Source: CAYMYN01 sp964394665
GTDB lineage: Bacteria; Planctomycetota; UBA1135; GCA-002686595
NCBI GenBank assembly: GCA_964394665.1
Contig: CAYMYN010000020.1
Coordinates: 1-64,000, forward strand
Length of the DNA stretch: 64,000 nucleotides
Reading direction: 5' to 3'
Positions 17,499-25,951 of the stretch are shown here, piece by piece (position 1 is the first letter of the stretch; each line of letters opens with the position of its first letter). The translations under genes were made by a program, and so were the position numbers. Under the pieces are notes generated by a model. It made no database searches, had not been told where the DNA came from, and saw only the letters and a list, made by a program, of their open reading frames with translations.

Positions 17499-17750
17499 AT
17501 GGCCCTGCGCAAGTACTTCTGCACCTTCCCCCAGGAGCTGATCTCGGAACCGATCATCAGCCACTCGTTGGGCGAGAAGTTCGGCGTCATCCCCAACATC
17601 CGCGCCGCCAGCATCACCGACACGGTGGCCCTGGTGGCGGTGGAGATCGAGGGCGACGACGAGAGCATCCGGCGCTCGGTCGAGTACCTGCGCGAGCGCG
17701 GCGTGAAGGTCGAGGACATCACCGAGGGCGACGGCAAGTCCCGTCCGTGA
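17499..17750 (+). CDS. Stand-alone NIL domain protein
   Basis: An 83-residue protein that is a complete NIL domain (ferredoxin-like, ACT-related): RKYFCTFPQELISEPIISHSLGEKFGV followed by NIRAAS and VEIEGDDESIRRSVEYLRERGVKVEDI. NIL domains usually form the regulatory C-terminus of methionine importer ATPases (MetN) or precede ferredoxins; here it stands alone. An amino-acid or thiol sensing role is inferred from family only. Its stop overlaps the GTG start of the gamma-glutamyltransferase gene by 4 nt, tying the two together. Confidence 0.85.
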   Translation: MALRKYFCTFPQELISEPIISHSLGEKFGVIPNIRAASITDTVALVAVEIEGDDESIRRSVEYLRERGVKVEDITEGDGKSRP

Positions 17751-19567
17751 ACGAGCTCCGCACCCGGCCGCGCCGCGCGCCGCGCGGGTTGCTCCCCGCG
17801 CTGCTGCTCGCGCCGCTGCTCGCGATCGGTTGTCGCTCCGGCGCGGGGGGCGAGCCCGACCGGCGCCCGTCCCTGCGCGGGGCGGTGGTCTGCGAGCACC
17901 CGCTCGCGACGGCGGTGGGGCTCGGAGTGCTCGAGCAGGGTGGCAACGCGGCCGACGCGGCCATCGCCACGGCCCTGGCCCTGGCGGTCGTGTTCCCCGA
18001 GGCCGGCAACCTGGGTGGCGGGGGCTTCGCGTTGTGGGTGCCCGCCGCTGGCGAGGCCCTGGCGCTGGACTTCCGCGAGACCGCTCCCGCGGCCGCCCGG
18101 CCCGAGCACTACCTGGACGGCGAGGGCCGCGTGGTGCCCGCGCGCTCCCTCGAGGGGCCGTTGGCGGTGGGCGTGCCGGGCTCGCCCCTCGGGCTCTGGC
18201 GCCTGTACGAGGCCGCGGCCTCGCGCCGCTTCAGCTTCCAGGCCCTGGCCGCGCCCGCGATCCGTCTGGCCCGCGAGGGCTTCGCGGTCGATCCCTGGCT
18301 GGCGCGCGCCCTGCGCGAGGAGGGCCTCGAGCGGCGCATGAACGGGCCGGCCCGGGCGCTCTTCTATCCGGGTGGTCGGCCGCTCGCCGAGGGCGAGCTG
18401 TTGGTGCAGCCCGACCTCGCGCGCACGCTCGAGCGCCTCGCCGAGCGCTCCGGCGCCGAGGGCTTCTATCGCGGCGACGTGGCCAGCGCGATCGTGCGCA
18501 CCCTCACGGCCGCCGAGGTGCCCGGGGCCGAGGGCTCGCTCGAGGGCCGCATGACCCTCGAGGACCTGCGGCGCTACGACACCGTCCCGCGCCGGCCCCT
18601 GCGCGGTTGGTTCCGCGGCTACGAGCTGTTCGTGATGCCCCCGCCCTCCTCGGGGGGCATCGTCGTGCTGCAGGCCCTGGCCGTCCTCGAGGGCCTGCCC
18701 CTCGATGCCGAGGTCGAGTCGGCCGGCGGAACGGGCCAGGAGCCGACGGCGCGCCTGCTCCACTGGTGGGCCGAGGCCCTGCGGCGCGCCTTCGCCGACC
18801 GCGCCGAGCACATGGGGGACCCCGACTTCCACGCCGTCCCGACCGAGGCCCTGCTCGCGCCGCGTTGGATCGCCGCGCGCCGGGTGTCGATCGGCGAGCG
18901 GGCCGACCTCGGGGTCGCGCCCTACGCGCCCGACCCGCCCGCGGAGGGACGCCACACGACCCACCTCTCGACCCTCGACGCGCAGGGCAACGCGGTCAGC
19001 CTGACGACCACGCTCAACGACGGCTTCGGCAGCGGGCTCCTGGTGGAGGGCGCCGGGTTCTTGCTCAACAACGAGCTCGACGACTTCGCGATCCAGGCCG
19101 GCGCGCCCAACCTCTATGGCCTCGTGGGCGGACGCGCCAACGCGCTCGAGCCCCTCAAACGGCCGCTCTCCTCGATGACGCCCACGGTCGTGCGCGACTC
19201 CCGCGGCCGGGTGGTGCTCGTTCTGGGCAGCCCGGGCGGGCCGCGCATCATCAGCGCGGTGTTCCAGACCTTGCTGCGCGTGCTGCTGCTCGAGCAGCCC
19301 CTCGAGCGCGCCGTCGCCGCGCCGCGCCTGCACCAACAGTGGCGCCCGGCGACGACGCGCCTCGAGCCGGGTCTTTCGGGCCAGGTGGCAGAGGACCTGC
19401 GCGAACGCGGTCACGACGTGCTGCTCGTCGAGGACGGCCGCTTCGGCAGCGTGCAGGCGATCTCGATCGGGCCCGGGGGCGAGGTGCGCGCCTTCAGCGA
19501 TCCGCGCCGCGGCGGCGCCGCCGGCCTGGTCGGCGCGGGCGTGGCCGAGCCCGCGTTGCCGCGCTGA
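17747..19567 (+). CDS. ggt: Gamma-glutamyltransferase, lipoprotein type
   Basis: A 606-residue Ntn-hydrolase that cleaves gamma-glutamyl compounds such as glutathione in the periplasm. The N-terminus is a lipoprotein signal with lipobox LAIGC (Cys29). The large subunit begins with HPLATAVGLGVLEQGGNAADAA. The autoproteolytic nucleophile is Thr404 in GRHTTHLSTLDAQGNAVSLTTTLN, and the small subunit carries PLSSMTPTVV and GSPGGPRII. The GTG start overlaps the NIL gene by 4 nt. A strong hairpin follows the stop. The lipidation site differs from the freely soluble E. coli enzyme. Confidence 0.92.
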   Translation: MNELRTRPRRAPRGLLPALLLAPLLAIGCRSGAGGEPDRRPSLRGAVVCEHPLATAVGLGVLEQGGNAADAAIATALALAVVFPEAGNLGGGGFALWVPAAGEALALDFRETAPAAARPEHYLDGEGRVVPARSLEGPLAVGVPGSPLGLWRLYEAAASRRFSFQALAAPAIRLAREGFAVDPWLARALREEGLERRMNGPARALFYPGGRPLAEGELLVQPDLARTLERLAERSGAEGFYRGDVASAIVRTLTAAEVPGAEGSLEGRMTLEDLRRYDTVPRRPLRGWFRGYELFVMPPPSSGGIVVLQALAVLEGLPLDAEVESAGGTGQEPTARLLHWWAEALRRAFADRAEHMGDPDFHAVPTEALLAPRWIAARRVSIGERADLGVAPYAPDPPAEGRHTTHLSTLDAQGNAVSLTTTLNDGFGSGLLVEGAGFLLNNELDDFAIQAGAPNLYGLVGGRANALEPLKRPLSSMTPTVVRDSRGRVVLVLGSPGGPRIISAVFQTLLRVLLLEQPLERAVAAPRLHQQWRPATTRLEPGLSGQVAEDLRERGHDVLLVEDGRFGSVQAISIGPGGEVRAFSDPRRGGAAGLVGAGVAEPALPR

Positions 19568-19610
19568 AGGGCGCGCGGACGTGGAGCGCCCACGGGCAGG
19601 CCACGATGCG

Positions 19611-19645
19611 CAGCGCGCCGTGCTGCAGGCCAGCACGGCGCGCTG
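19611..19645. terminator. Bidirectional hairpin terminator
   Basis: A perfect 15-bp stem (19611-19625 with 19631-19645) and 5-nt loop lie between the convergent ggt and zinc-ribbon genes. A second 8-bp stem (19653-19660 / 19664-19671) follows and overlaps the minus-strand stop codon. No U-tract. Confidence 0.55.
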
Positions 19646-19670
19646 AGCGTGGATCCCCGGGGACCGGGGA

Positions 19671-21059
19671 TCAGATGTCGTCCAGGGAGTCCAGGTCGTC
19701 CGGGGGAGGCTTGGGAGCGCCGCCGGCGGCGTCCCCGGCCTGGTCGGTCTGCTTGGTGAACGTGCGCCAGTAGGCCTCGTCGGTGCGCGCCCGCGCCCAG
19801 ACCTTGGCCCAGGACTCGACCACCCGTTTGTTGAAGTAGACGTCCCCGGGCTCGGTCGAGTAGCGCCACTCGAAGTTGCTGCCGTTGGAGATCGTGCGCA
19901 GCATGCGCTGGGCGATGTCGCCGTCGCGGTAGCCCTGCTCGGTGGAGTAGTCGAGCTTCGTCATGGCGTTGACGATGGCGGCGAAGGCCGGCTTGCCGAG
20001 GCCCTCGAGCTCGCGTTGGGCGCGCGTGCCGGCCACCCCCGATTCCGAATCGAGGGCCGTGGCGACCAGGTTCTGGATGCGGCTCCACTCGTCGGAGGCC
20101 GTGCCCGCGGGGGCCCCGAAGGTCTCGATCGCGCCCAGGTCGACCGTGGCCGGATCGACGTTGGCCCGCGTGCGACGCGCCGGCGGCGCGGCCGCGGCGG
20201 TCTCGGCGGGCGGGGTCCCGCCATCCGCCTCGGCTCCCTCGGCCGTGTCCCGGTCGGCCGCGACGGGCTCGCCCGCCCCCGCGCGCTCCGCGGCCGGGGC
20301 GGAATCCGTGTTGGCCGGCGTCTGGGCCTGGGCCGCGGGCGTGCCGGCCTGCACCGCCGCAGTGCCTTCGGTGGTCGGAGCCTCCTCGGCGTCGCCCATG
20401 AAGTAGAACCACGCGCCCGCACCGGCGGCGGCGACCAGCACCAGGCCCACCGAGGTGAGCATCAGGGCCGGGCTCTGCTTCTCGCGCTTGCGACCGCGCC
20501 CCCGTCCACGCTCCCCGACCTCCTCGGGATCGTCGCCCTTCTGCGCGCCCCGTCGCCGCCCCGCCGCCGCGCCGCGTTTGGCTCCCGCGGAGGCGGCGTT
20601 CTTCGCACCCACGTTCAGCTTGCCGGTGGGCGGCTCCGCGATGGCGCGCGCCTTGGGGGCGGCCGCGACCTGCAGGGGTTTCCCGGTGGACGCCGTCCGG
20701 CCCTGGGCCGCCGCGCGGGGGGGGATGGCGGAGCCCGCCGAGCCGGCCTGGGCCGCCGGTGCCTTCGCCGCCGGGGTCTGCGCCGCGCGTTCGGCGAGCA
20801 GCCGTTCCTTCATGCTCGGGCCCTCGCGTTTGGGCGGCGCCGGAGTCGGGGCGGCGCGCGGCGCGGGCGCCGCCGGCTTCGGCGGAGCGCTGCGGGCCGG
20901 GACGGGCGGCGCCGGTCGGGTCTCGGCCTGAGCGTCGCGCACCGGGCCGACCTCGACCACGCCGCCGCAGACTTTGCACTTGGCCTTGTCGGCCGCGAAG
21001 GTCCCGGGGACCTTGAAGCTCGCTCCACACGAGGAGCAGAGTCCGACTCTGTACTGCAT
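19671..21059 (-). CDS. Zinc-ribbon, single-TM, Pro/Ala-rich protein with extracytoplasmic C-domain
   Basis: A 462-residue protein. The N-terminal zinc ribbon (CSSCGASFKVP ... CKVCGGVVEVG) is followed by a long low-complexity Pro/Ala linker (about 45-190), one TM helix (ALMLTSVGLVLVAAAGAGAWFYF), a second Ala/Thr/Glu-rich linker and a folded C-terminal domain of about 150 residues with alpha-helical content (TFGAPAGTASDEWSRIQNLV ... SNFEWRYSTEPGDVYFNKRVVESW). The topology implies a cytoplasmic zinc ribbon and an outside domain. No catalytic motif is recognised. It shares its plan with the next gene (21131-22468). Confidence 0.75.
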   Translation of the reverse strand: MQYRVGLCSSCGASFKVPGTFAADKAKCKVCGGVVEVGPVRDAQAETRPAPPVPARSAPPKPAAPAPRAAPTPAPPKREGPSMKERLLAERAAQTPAAKAPAAQAGSAGSAIPPRAAAQGRTASTGKPLQVAAAPKARAIAEPPTGKLNVGAKNAASAGAKRGAAAGRRRGAQKGDDPEEVGERGRGRGRKREKQSPALMLTSVGLVLVAAAGAGAWFYFMGDAEEAPTTEGTAAVQAGTPAAQAQTPANTDSAPAAERAGAGEPVAADRDTAEGAEADGGTPPAETAAAAPPARRTRANVDPATVDLGAIETFGAPAGTASDEWSRIQNLVATALDSESGVAGTRAQRELEGLGKPAFAAIVNAMTKLDYSTEQGYRDGDIAQRMLRTISNGSNFEWRYSTEPGDVYFNKRVVESWAKVWARARTDEAYWRTFTKQTDQAGDAAGGAPKPPPDDLDSLDDI

Positions 21060-21130
21060 GGGTGTCTCTTGGGGGCCCGGCCCGGGGACGGGGGCCGGGC
21101 GCGGGCGCTGTGGAGAGGGAGTATCGGGGG

Positions 21131-22468
21131 TCAGTTGGAGTCCGCCGCCTTCTTGCGGGCGGCTTCACGCATGGCCTCTTCGTGGGCGCGGCGGTAGCGC
21201 TCCTGCTCGCGGGCCTCAGCCTCGTCCTTGGGCGCCAGGGCCGCCTCGAGCAGGTCCGGACCCTCGACGGGGCCCTCGAAGCGACGGTACTTGCGGTCGT
21301 ACCAGCTGAACCACTGGCGCAGGCCGCTCTCCTGGCGCTCCTTCGTGGCGCCCAGGGCCTCGTGGGGCTTCCAGGTCGTCACGAACTCGGTGATGTCCGT
21401 CAGGGCTCCGATCACGAGCGCCACCCGGGCCGCGTCCTCGTCGGTGTTCAGGCCGCGCTCGATCTCCTGGTACAGGCGCGTGAGCAAGGGCGCGATCGCA
21501 TCCTTGCCGATCTCGGTCAGCTCGCGGCGCACGTGCACCTGGTCCCGCCGGTCGAGGTCCGTCAGGCGCGCGATCAGGCCGTCGATGCGCTGGCGTTCCT
21601 CGGGGGTGACGTGGGCCTCGTAGGGGATCGGTCGCGGCTCCGCTTCGTAGACCACCGAGCCGTCGGTGAGCTCGCGGCGTTGGGCGCGCGGGGCGCGCGC
21701 GGCGCGCTCGGCGCGTTGTTCCTCGGGCGAGATCCAGCGTTCCCAGGAGTAGGCCTTCCAGCGCCCGCCGTCGCGCAGCAGGCGCCATTCGACCCAGCGC
21801 AGCGCCACCCCGGCCTGTTCGTCCCGCGGCGCGACCTGCACGCGCACCGTCGCGTGGTGATCGTTCTCGGCGATCACCGCGCCCTCGAAGGGACGCCAGG
21901 CGCCGATCAAGTTGTCGTCGCCGTCGGCCTGCAGCGCGGCCAAGAGGTCGAGCTGGAACACGGTGCGCTCGGGGGCCGGGAGGTCCTCGAAGGCCCCGGC
22001 GTCCGGCGCGCGGTCCGCGGGCAGTTCGGGGGCCGCACCCTCGGCGGCGGCCGCGCGGGCCTGCTGGACGGCCCAGGCCCGGGCCAGGTCGATGTTGCGG
22101 CCGAGCTCGAACTCCTTGCGGCCAAAGGCGTCGTCGTGGATGCGGCGCACGAGCTGCACCGGCTCGCTGTTCCAGCCCGTCGAGTCCCGCGGCGCGGCGG
22201 GCGGCTCGACCTTGGGCGCCTCGGCGACCGGCGGCGGCGGCGGCTCGGGGTCGCCCTTCATCAGGAACACGAGCACCAGCAGCAGCACCACGATGCCGGT
22301 TCCGACCGCGATCGGCGTCGAGCTGCTGCGCGTGCGTGGGCGAGCCGCGCCGCTCCCGCCCGCGCGGGCCACGTAGACGAAGGAACACTGCGGGCAGCGG
22401 ACCTTCGCGCCCTCCTTGCTATCGGGGAGCTTGGCGCGGGTGTGGCAGGAGGGGCATTCGATCAGCAT
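21131..22468 (-). CDS. MJ0042-type zinc-ribbon, single-TM protein
   Basis: A 445-residue protein starting with an MJ0042-like finger (MLIECPSCHTRAKLPDSKEG ... CPQCSFVYVARAG), one TM helix at about 50-70 (STPIAVGTGIVVLLLVLVFLM), a Pro-rich linker and a mainly alpha-helical outside domain rich in Arg, Glu and Asp. MJ0042 fingers are common in planctomycete and deltaproteobacterial membrane proteins of unknown role. The ATG at 22468 is followed directly by the finger, so the start is secure although the SD is weak. The gene is divergent from uvrB. Confidence 0.8.
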   Translation of the reverse strand: MLIECPSCHTRAKLPDSKEGAKVRCPQCSFVYVARAGGSGAARPRTRSSSTPIAVGTGIVVLLLVLVFLMKGDPEPPPPPVAEAPKVEPPAAPRDSTGWNSEPVQLVRRIHDDAFGRKEFELGRNIDLARAWAVQQARAAAAEGAAPELPADRAPDAGAFEDLPAPERTVFQLDLLAALQADGDDNLIGAWRPFEGAVIAENDHHATVRVQVAPRDEQAGVALRWVEWRLLRDGGRWKAYSWERWISPEEQRAERAARAPRAQRRELTDGSVVYEAEPRPIPYEAHVTPEERQRIDGLIARLTDLDRRDQVHVRRELTEIGKDAIAPLLTRLYQEIERGLNTDEDAARVALVIGALTDITEFVTTWKPHEALGATKERQESGLRQWFSWYDRKYRRFEGPVEGPDLLEAALAPKDEAEAREQERYRRAHEEAMREAARKKAADSN

Positions 22469-22572
22469 GAGAGATCCCGTGCGGGCGCGGGCGGGCGGCG
22501 GAGGCCGGGCTCGTCGCGGCGGCCGGGCCGCGCGCGCGATCCTGGGCCGACTCCGATCCAGGCGGCCGGGCG

Positions 22573-22601
22573 AGGATAGGGCCCCCCCCGGCGGGGCGCA
22601 A
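22573..22601 (-). promoter_or_regulatory. Candidate promoter of the MJ0042-type gene
   Basis: On the minus strand TTGCGC, 17 nt, TATCCT, in the 229-bp divergent gap with uvrB. Predicted leader about 100 nt. Confidence 0.45.
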
Positions 22602-22685
22602 GGCGAGCGCGCAGCGTGGGGGACCGGGCCCATCCCGTCCCGGTTCGAGTCTCGCGCGGCGCGTCTCGATGCGGTCCCGGCCGGG

Positions 22686-22691
22686 TACGAT
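22686..22691 (+). promoter_or_regulatory. -10 element of uvrB, leaderless type
   Basis: TACGAT ends six bases before the GTG at 22698, the same spacing as at uvrC and pyrD. No good -35 hexamer is seen at 17 nt. It supports the choice of 22698 over 22734 as start. Confidence 0.3.
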
Positions 22692-22697
22692 CGCGCC

Positions 22698-24746
22698 GTG
22701 GCAGCGCGCGCAGAGCGGAGCGACGGGGCGGGCGTGGGCCGCTTCGAGCTCGAGTGTCCCTTCCGGCCTTCGGGCGACCAGCCCGCCGCCATCGAGGCCC
22801 TGGCGCAAGGCGTCGCGGAGGGCGCGGCGCACCAGACCCTGCTCGGCATCACGGGCTCGGGCAAGACCTTCACCATGGCCGCGGTGATCGAGCGCGTCAA
22901 CCGGCCGACGCTCGTGCTCTCGCCCAACAAGACCCTGGCGGCGCAGCTCTACTCGGAGTTCAAGGAGCTCTTCCCGCGCAACGCGGTCGAGTACTTCGTC
23001 TCGTACTACGACTACTACCAGCCCGAGGCCTACGTCCCGAGTTCCGACACCTACATCGAGAAGGACGCCAGCCGCAACGAGAACATCGAGCGCCTGCGCA
23101 ACAGCGCCACGCGCTCGTTGCTCGAGCGCCGGGACGTGCTGATCGTGGCCTCGGTGTCGTGCATCTACGGCCTGGGCTCGCCCAGCAACTACGTCGAGAT
23201 GGCCCTGCCCCTCGAGGTCGGCCAGGAGTTCGAGCGCGACGCGCTCCTGCGGCGCCTGACGCAGATGCAGTACGCGCGCAACAACCTCGACTTCCGCCGC
23301 GGGACCTTCCGCGCGCGCGGGGACGTGATCGAGATCTTCCCGGCCTACGAGGACGAGGAGGTCGTGCGCCTGGAGCTGTTCGGCGACGAGATCGAGCGCC
23401 TGTCGATCGTCAACCCCCTGCGCGGCGAGGTGCTGCGCGAGGTGCGCGGCACGACGCTCTACCCGGCCACCCACTACGTCACCCCCGAGGACCGCCTGAA
23501 GGCCGCGGCGACCGGGATCGCGGACGAGCTCGAGGTGCGCCTGCTCGAGCTGCGGCGCGCGGACAAGCTCGTCGAGGCCCAGCGGCTCGAGCAACGCACG
23601 CGCCGCGACCTCGACCTGTTGCGCGAGATGGGCGTGTGTCCGGGGATCGAGAACTACTCGCGCTACATGGACGGCCGCGCGCCCGGCGAGGCCCCGTTCA
23701 CCCTGCTCAACTACTTCGCCGAGGACTGGATCGTCTTCGTCGACGAGAGCCACGTCGCCGTGCCCCAGGTGGGCGCGATGTACAAGGGCGACCGCTCGCG
23801 CAAGGAGACCCTCGTCGAGCACGGCTTTCGGCTGCCCAGCGCCCTCGACAACCGCCCCCTGCGCTTCGAGGAGTGGGAGCGGCTCGTGCGTCAGGCGGTG
23901 TACGTCTCGGCCACGCCCGCCAAGTACGAGCTCGAGCGCTCCCGCGGACGCGTCGTCGAGCAGATCGTGCGCCCGACGGGCCTGCTCGACCCCTCGATCG
24001 AGCTGCGCCCCGCGCGCTCGCAGGTCGACGACCTGCTGGCCGAGATCCGGCGCACCGTGGCGGCCGGCTGGCGGGTGCTGGTGACGACGCTGACCAAGCG
24101 CTCGGCCGAGGACCTCACGCACTACTACTCCGAGGTCGGCGTGCGCGTGCGCTACCTGCACTCGGAGATCGACGCCCTCGAGCGCTCGGCCATCCTGCGC
24201 GACCTGCGCCTGGGTGCCTTCGACGTGTTGGTGGGCATCAACCTGCTGCGCGAGGGCCTGGACCTGCCCGAGGTCGCGCTGGTGGCCGTGCTCGACGCCG
24301 ACAAGGAGGGCTTCCTGCGCTCGGAGACCAGCCTGATCCAGACCTGCGGCCGCGCCGCGCGCAACGTCGAGGGCCGCGTGATCCTGTACGCGGACCAGGA
24401 GACGGACTCGATCCGCGCGACGCGCGCGGTGGTGGAGGGGCGGCGCGCCAAGCAGGAGCTCTACAACACCGCCCACGGCATCGAGCCCAAGACGATCCTC
24501 AAGCCCGTGCGCGCGGGGATCGAGGCGCTCTACGAGATGGACTACGTCGAGCTCGCGCCCCCCCGGGACGCCACCGGCCGCGTGGCCGAGGACCCGGCCG
24601 CGGCCTGGCCGATCGAGCGCCTGCGCGGCGAGCTCGCCCGCCTGCGCGCGGACATGCAACACGCCGCCTCGGAGCTGCGCTTCGAGGAGGCCGCCAAGCT
24701 GCGCGACCGGCTGAAGCAACTCGAGGCGCTCGAACTGGCGCGTTAG
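22698..24746 (+). CDS. uvrB: Excinuclease ABC subunit B
   Basis: A 682-residue DNA-damage recognition helicase of nucleotide excision repair. Walker A is GITGSGKT near residue 50, the beta-hairpin YYDYYQPEAYVPSSDTYIEKD follows (about 106-126), then DESHVAV (motif II), VSATPAKYE and the motif VI region QTCGRAARN. The C-terminal UVR motif (LRFEEAAKLRDRLKQLEAL) that docks UvrC is intact. A GTG at 22734 would give 670 residues beginning GRFELECPF; the -10-like TACGAT at 22686 favours 22698. uvrC lies 1.2 kb downstream on the same strand, separated by an opposing secreted-protein gene. Confidence 0.95.
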   Translation: MAARAERSDGAGVGRFELECPFRPSGDQPAAIEALAQGVAEGAAHQTLLGITGSGKTFTMAAVIERVNRPTLVLSPNKTLAAQLYSEFKELFPRNAVEYFVSYYDYYQPEAYVPSSDTYIEKDASRNENIERLRNSATRSLLERRDVLIVASVSCIYGLGSPSNYVEMALPLEVGQEFERDALLRRLTQMQYARNNLDFRRGTFRARGDVIEIFPAYEDEEVVRLELFGDEIERLSIVNPLRGEVLREVRGTTLYPATHYVTPEDRLKAAATGIADELEVRLLELRRADKLVEAQRLEQRTRRDLDLLREMGVCPGIENYSRYMDGRAPGEAPFTLLNYFAEDWIVFVDESHVAVPQVGAMYKGDRSRKETLVEHGFRLPSALDNRPLRFEEWERLVRQAVYVSATPAKYELERSRGRVVEQIVRPTGLLDPSIELRPARSQVDDLLAEIRRTVAAGWRVLVTTLTKRSAEDLTHYYSEVGVRVRYLHSEIDALERSAILRDLRLGAFDVLVGINLLREGLDLPEVALVAVLDADKEGFLRSETSLIQTCGRAARNVEGRVILYADQETDSIRATRAVVEGRRAKQELYNTAHGIEPKTILKPVRAGIEALYEMDYVELAPPRDATGRVAEDPAAAWPIERLRGELARLRADMQHAASELRFEEAAKLRDRLKQLEALELAR

Positions 24747-24822
24747 GAGCGGCGCGGGAGTAGCCGGAGCTCGGGCGCGATCGCGCGCGCAACGCCCGCC
24801 GCTGGCCCCAGCGCCGCGCGGT

Positions 24823-25596
24823 TCAGGGCAGGAAGCTGAGCTCGATGCCGTGGGAGAGGTTGAAGCCGCTGCCGCAGGGGGAGCCGAGCGGGTCGCGGTA
24901 CCAGACCTGCATGCGCACCGTCTGACCCGGGGCATAGCCGGCCTGCGTCGCGAGGCCCGGGCCCCAGCCCGCCGTGCCGCCGGCGTCGGGTGTGCGCACG
25001 CCGAGCCGCACCAGGCCGCCGCCGGCGCAGCGCAGGCCGTCCCCGTAGACGATGCCGTTGCCGCCGTTGACCGCGTTGTTCGCGCCGAAGAGCAGGACCG
25101 GCTGGCCGGGGAGCAGGTTGGAGGCTCCGACGAGGAGGTCGTCGGCGCTGACGCTCGCGCTGCCGCTCGGAGCGAGGCTCGCGCCGGCGCCGCTGGAGTT
25201 GGCGCAACCCTCGCCCGTCCCGCCGAAGTTCCCGCAGGGGCAGGGGGTGGAGCTGCCGTCGCCGAAGCAGTAGCCGCGGGTGGTCGGAGCGCAGGCGCTG
25301 ATGCTCGCCACCGTGATGCAGCCGCCCTGCATGCAGAAGGTGCCGCAGCCGGGATCGGCATCGCCGACGACGCGCACGCGATCGCCGACGGTGAAGCTCC
25401 CGTAGTCGTCGAGCAGCCAGGTCGTGTTGTTGTCGTCGCGGAAGATCAACGTGCAGGTCACGCCCTGGATCACCTCGCCGCACGAGTCGTAGGGAACCTG
25501 GGCCTGGGCGGAGGGAGCGGCGGCGGCCCCCAGGAGGAGCAGGGAGACGATGCGGCGCGTGCGGGTCGAACGGGTCCGGGTCGATCGCGGGTCCAT
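24823..25596 (-). CDS. Secreted cysteine-rich protein with lineage-type modules
   Basis: A 257-residue exported protein: Arg-rich n-region, hydrophobic core (VSLLLLGAAAAPSAQAQ) with cleavage near AQA. An N-terminal part contains cysteine pairs (CGEV..CTLIF, DPGCGTFCMQGGC). Then comes the module YCFGDGSSTPCPCGNFGGTGEGCANSSG and a C-terminal beta-rich module with GDGLRCAGGGLVRLG and YRDPLGSPCGSGFNLSHG. These modules recur in secreted proteins of high-GC planctomycetes; no enzymatic motif is visible, so a structural or surface role is likely. The start at 25596 has AGGAG eight bases upstream. The N-terminal OB-like stretch DRVRVVGDAD could be a small beta barrel. Confidence 0.75.
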   Translation of the reverse strand: MDPRSTRTRSTRTRRIVSLLLLGAAAAPSAQAQVPYDSCGEVIQGVTCTLIFRDDNNTTWLLDDYGSFTVGDRVRVVGDADPGCGTFCMQGGCITVASISACAPTTRGYCFGDGSSTPCPCGNFGGTGEGCANSSGAGASLAPSGSASVSADDLLVGASNLLPGQPVLLFGANNAVNGGNGIVYGDGLRCAGGGLVRLGVRTPDAGGTAGWGPGLATQAGYAPGQTVRMQVWYRDPLGSPCGSGFNLSHGIELSFLP

Positions 25597-25673
25597 GGCG
25601 GAAGCTCCTGTGCGTGGGTTCGGGGAACCTCGGGGCGCCGAGGGCTCAGAGTGTGAGAAGAATTCGAACACTC

Positions 25674-25702
25674 TCGGTACGGCCGGCTTGCCGGCCGTCC
25701 AA
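25674..25702 (-). promoter_or_regulatory. Promoter with palindromic spacer for the secreted protein
   Basis: On the minus strand TTGGAC, 17 nt, TACCGA. The spacer is filled by a perfect 9-bp inverted repeat (25679-25687 / 25690-25698, core GGCCGGC TT GCCGGCC). A second inverted repeat, AGAGTGT/ACACTCT (25648-25654 / 25668-25674), covers the predicted transcription start. Both are candidate operators. Confidence 0.4.
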
Positions 25703-25915
25703 AAGGCGTTCTGAGAGGCCGTCTGGATGGTCTGCTCCGGGTCCGCTCCGGGTCCGCTCGATTCCTTCTCGGCCTCTCGGAGGTCCGGCTGCGGGCCTCG
25801 GGGTCCGCTGGGCAGCCCCGAGCACGAGCCTACGGGCACGGCGCGTGAATGGGATCACCGGCGCGGGAAAGGGCAACGGGTCCCCTCCCAGCGGGGCCGC
25901 CGCGCCTCCCGCCGG

Positions 25916-25944
25916 TTGGCCGCCGGGCCCGCGAGCCCTATACG
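25916..25944 (+). promoter_or_regulatory. uvrC promoter, leaderless type
   Basis: TTGGCC, 17 nt, TATACG, then seven bases to the GTG start at 25952. The predicted start of transcription coincides with the start codon. No SOS-type box is evident. Confidence 0.5.
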
Positions 25945-25951
25945 TGGCGCC

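Larger units (their letters stand above)
25597..25951. other. Divergent intergenic region, 355 bp
   Basis: It holds the two oppositely directed promoters (25674-25702 minus, 25916-25944 plus), the two inverted repeats noted for the former, and a short tandem repeat TCCGGGTCCGC at about 25737-25758. No further gene is seen. Confidence 0.5.

Noticed and set aside
24799..24813. Short inverted repeat between uvrB and the secreted-protein gene
   Set aside because: Only 6 bp with a 2-nt loop; too weak to call a terminator.
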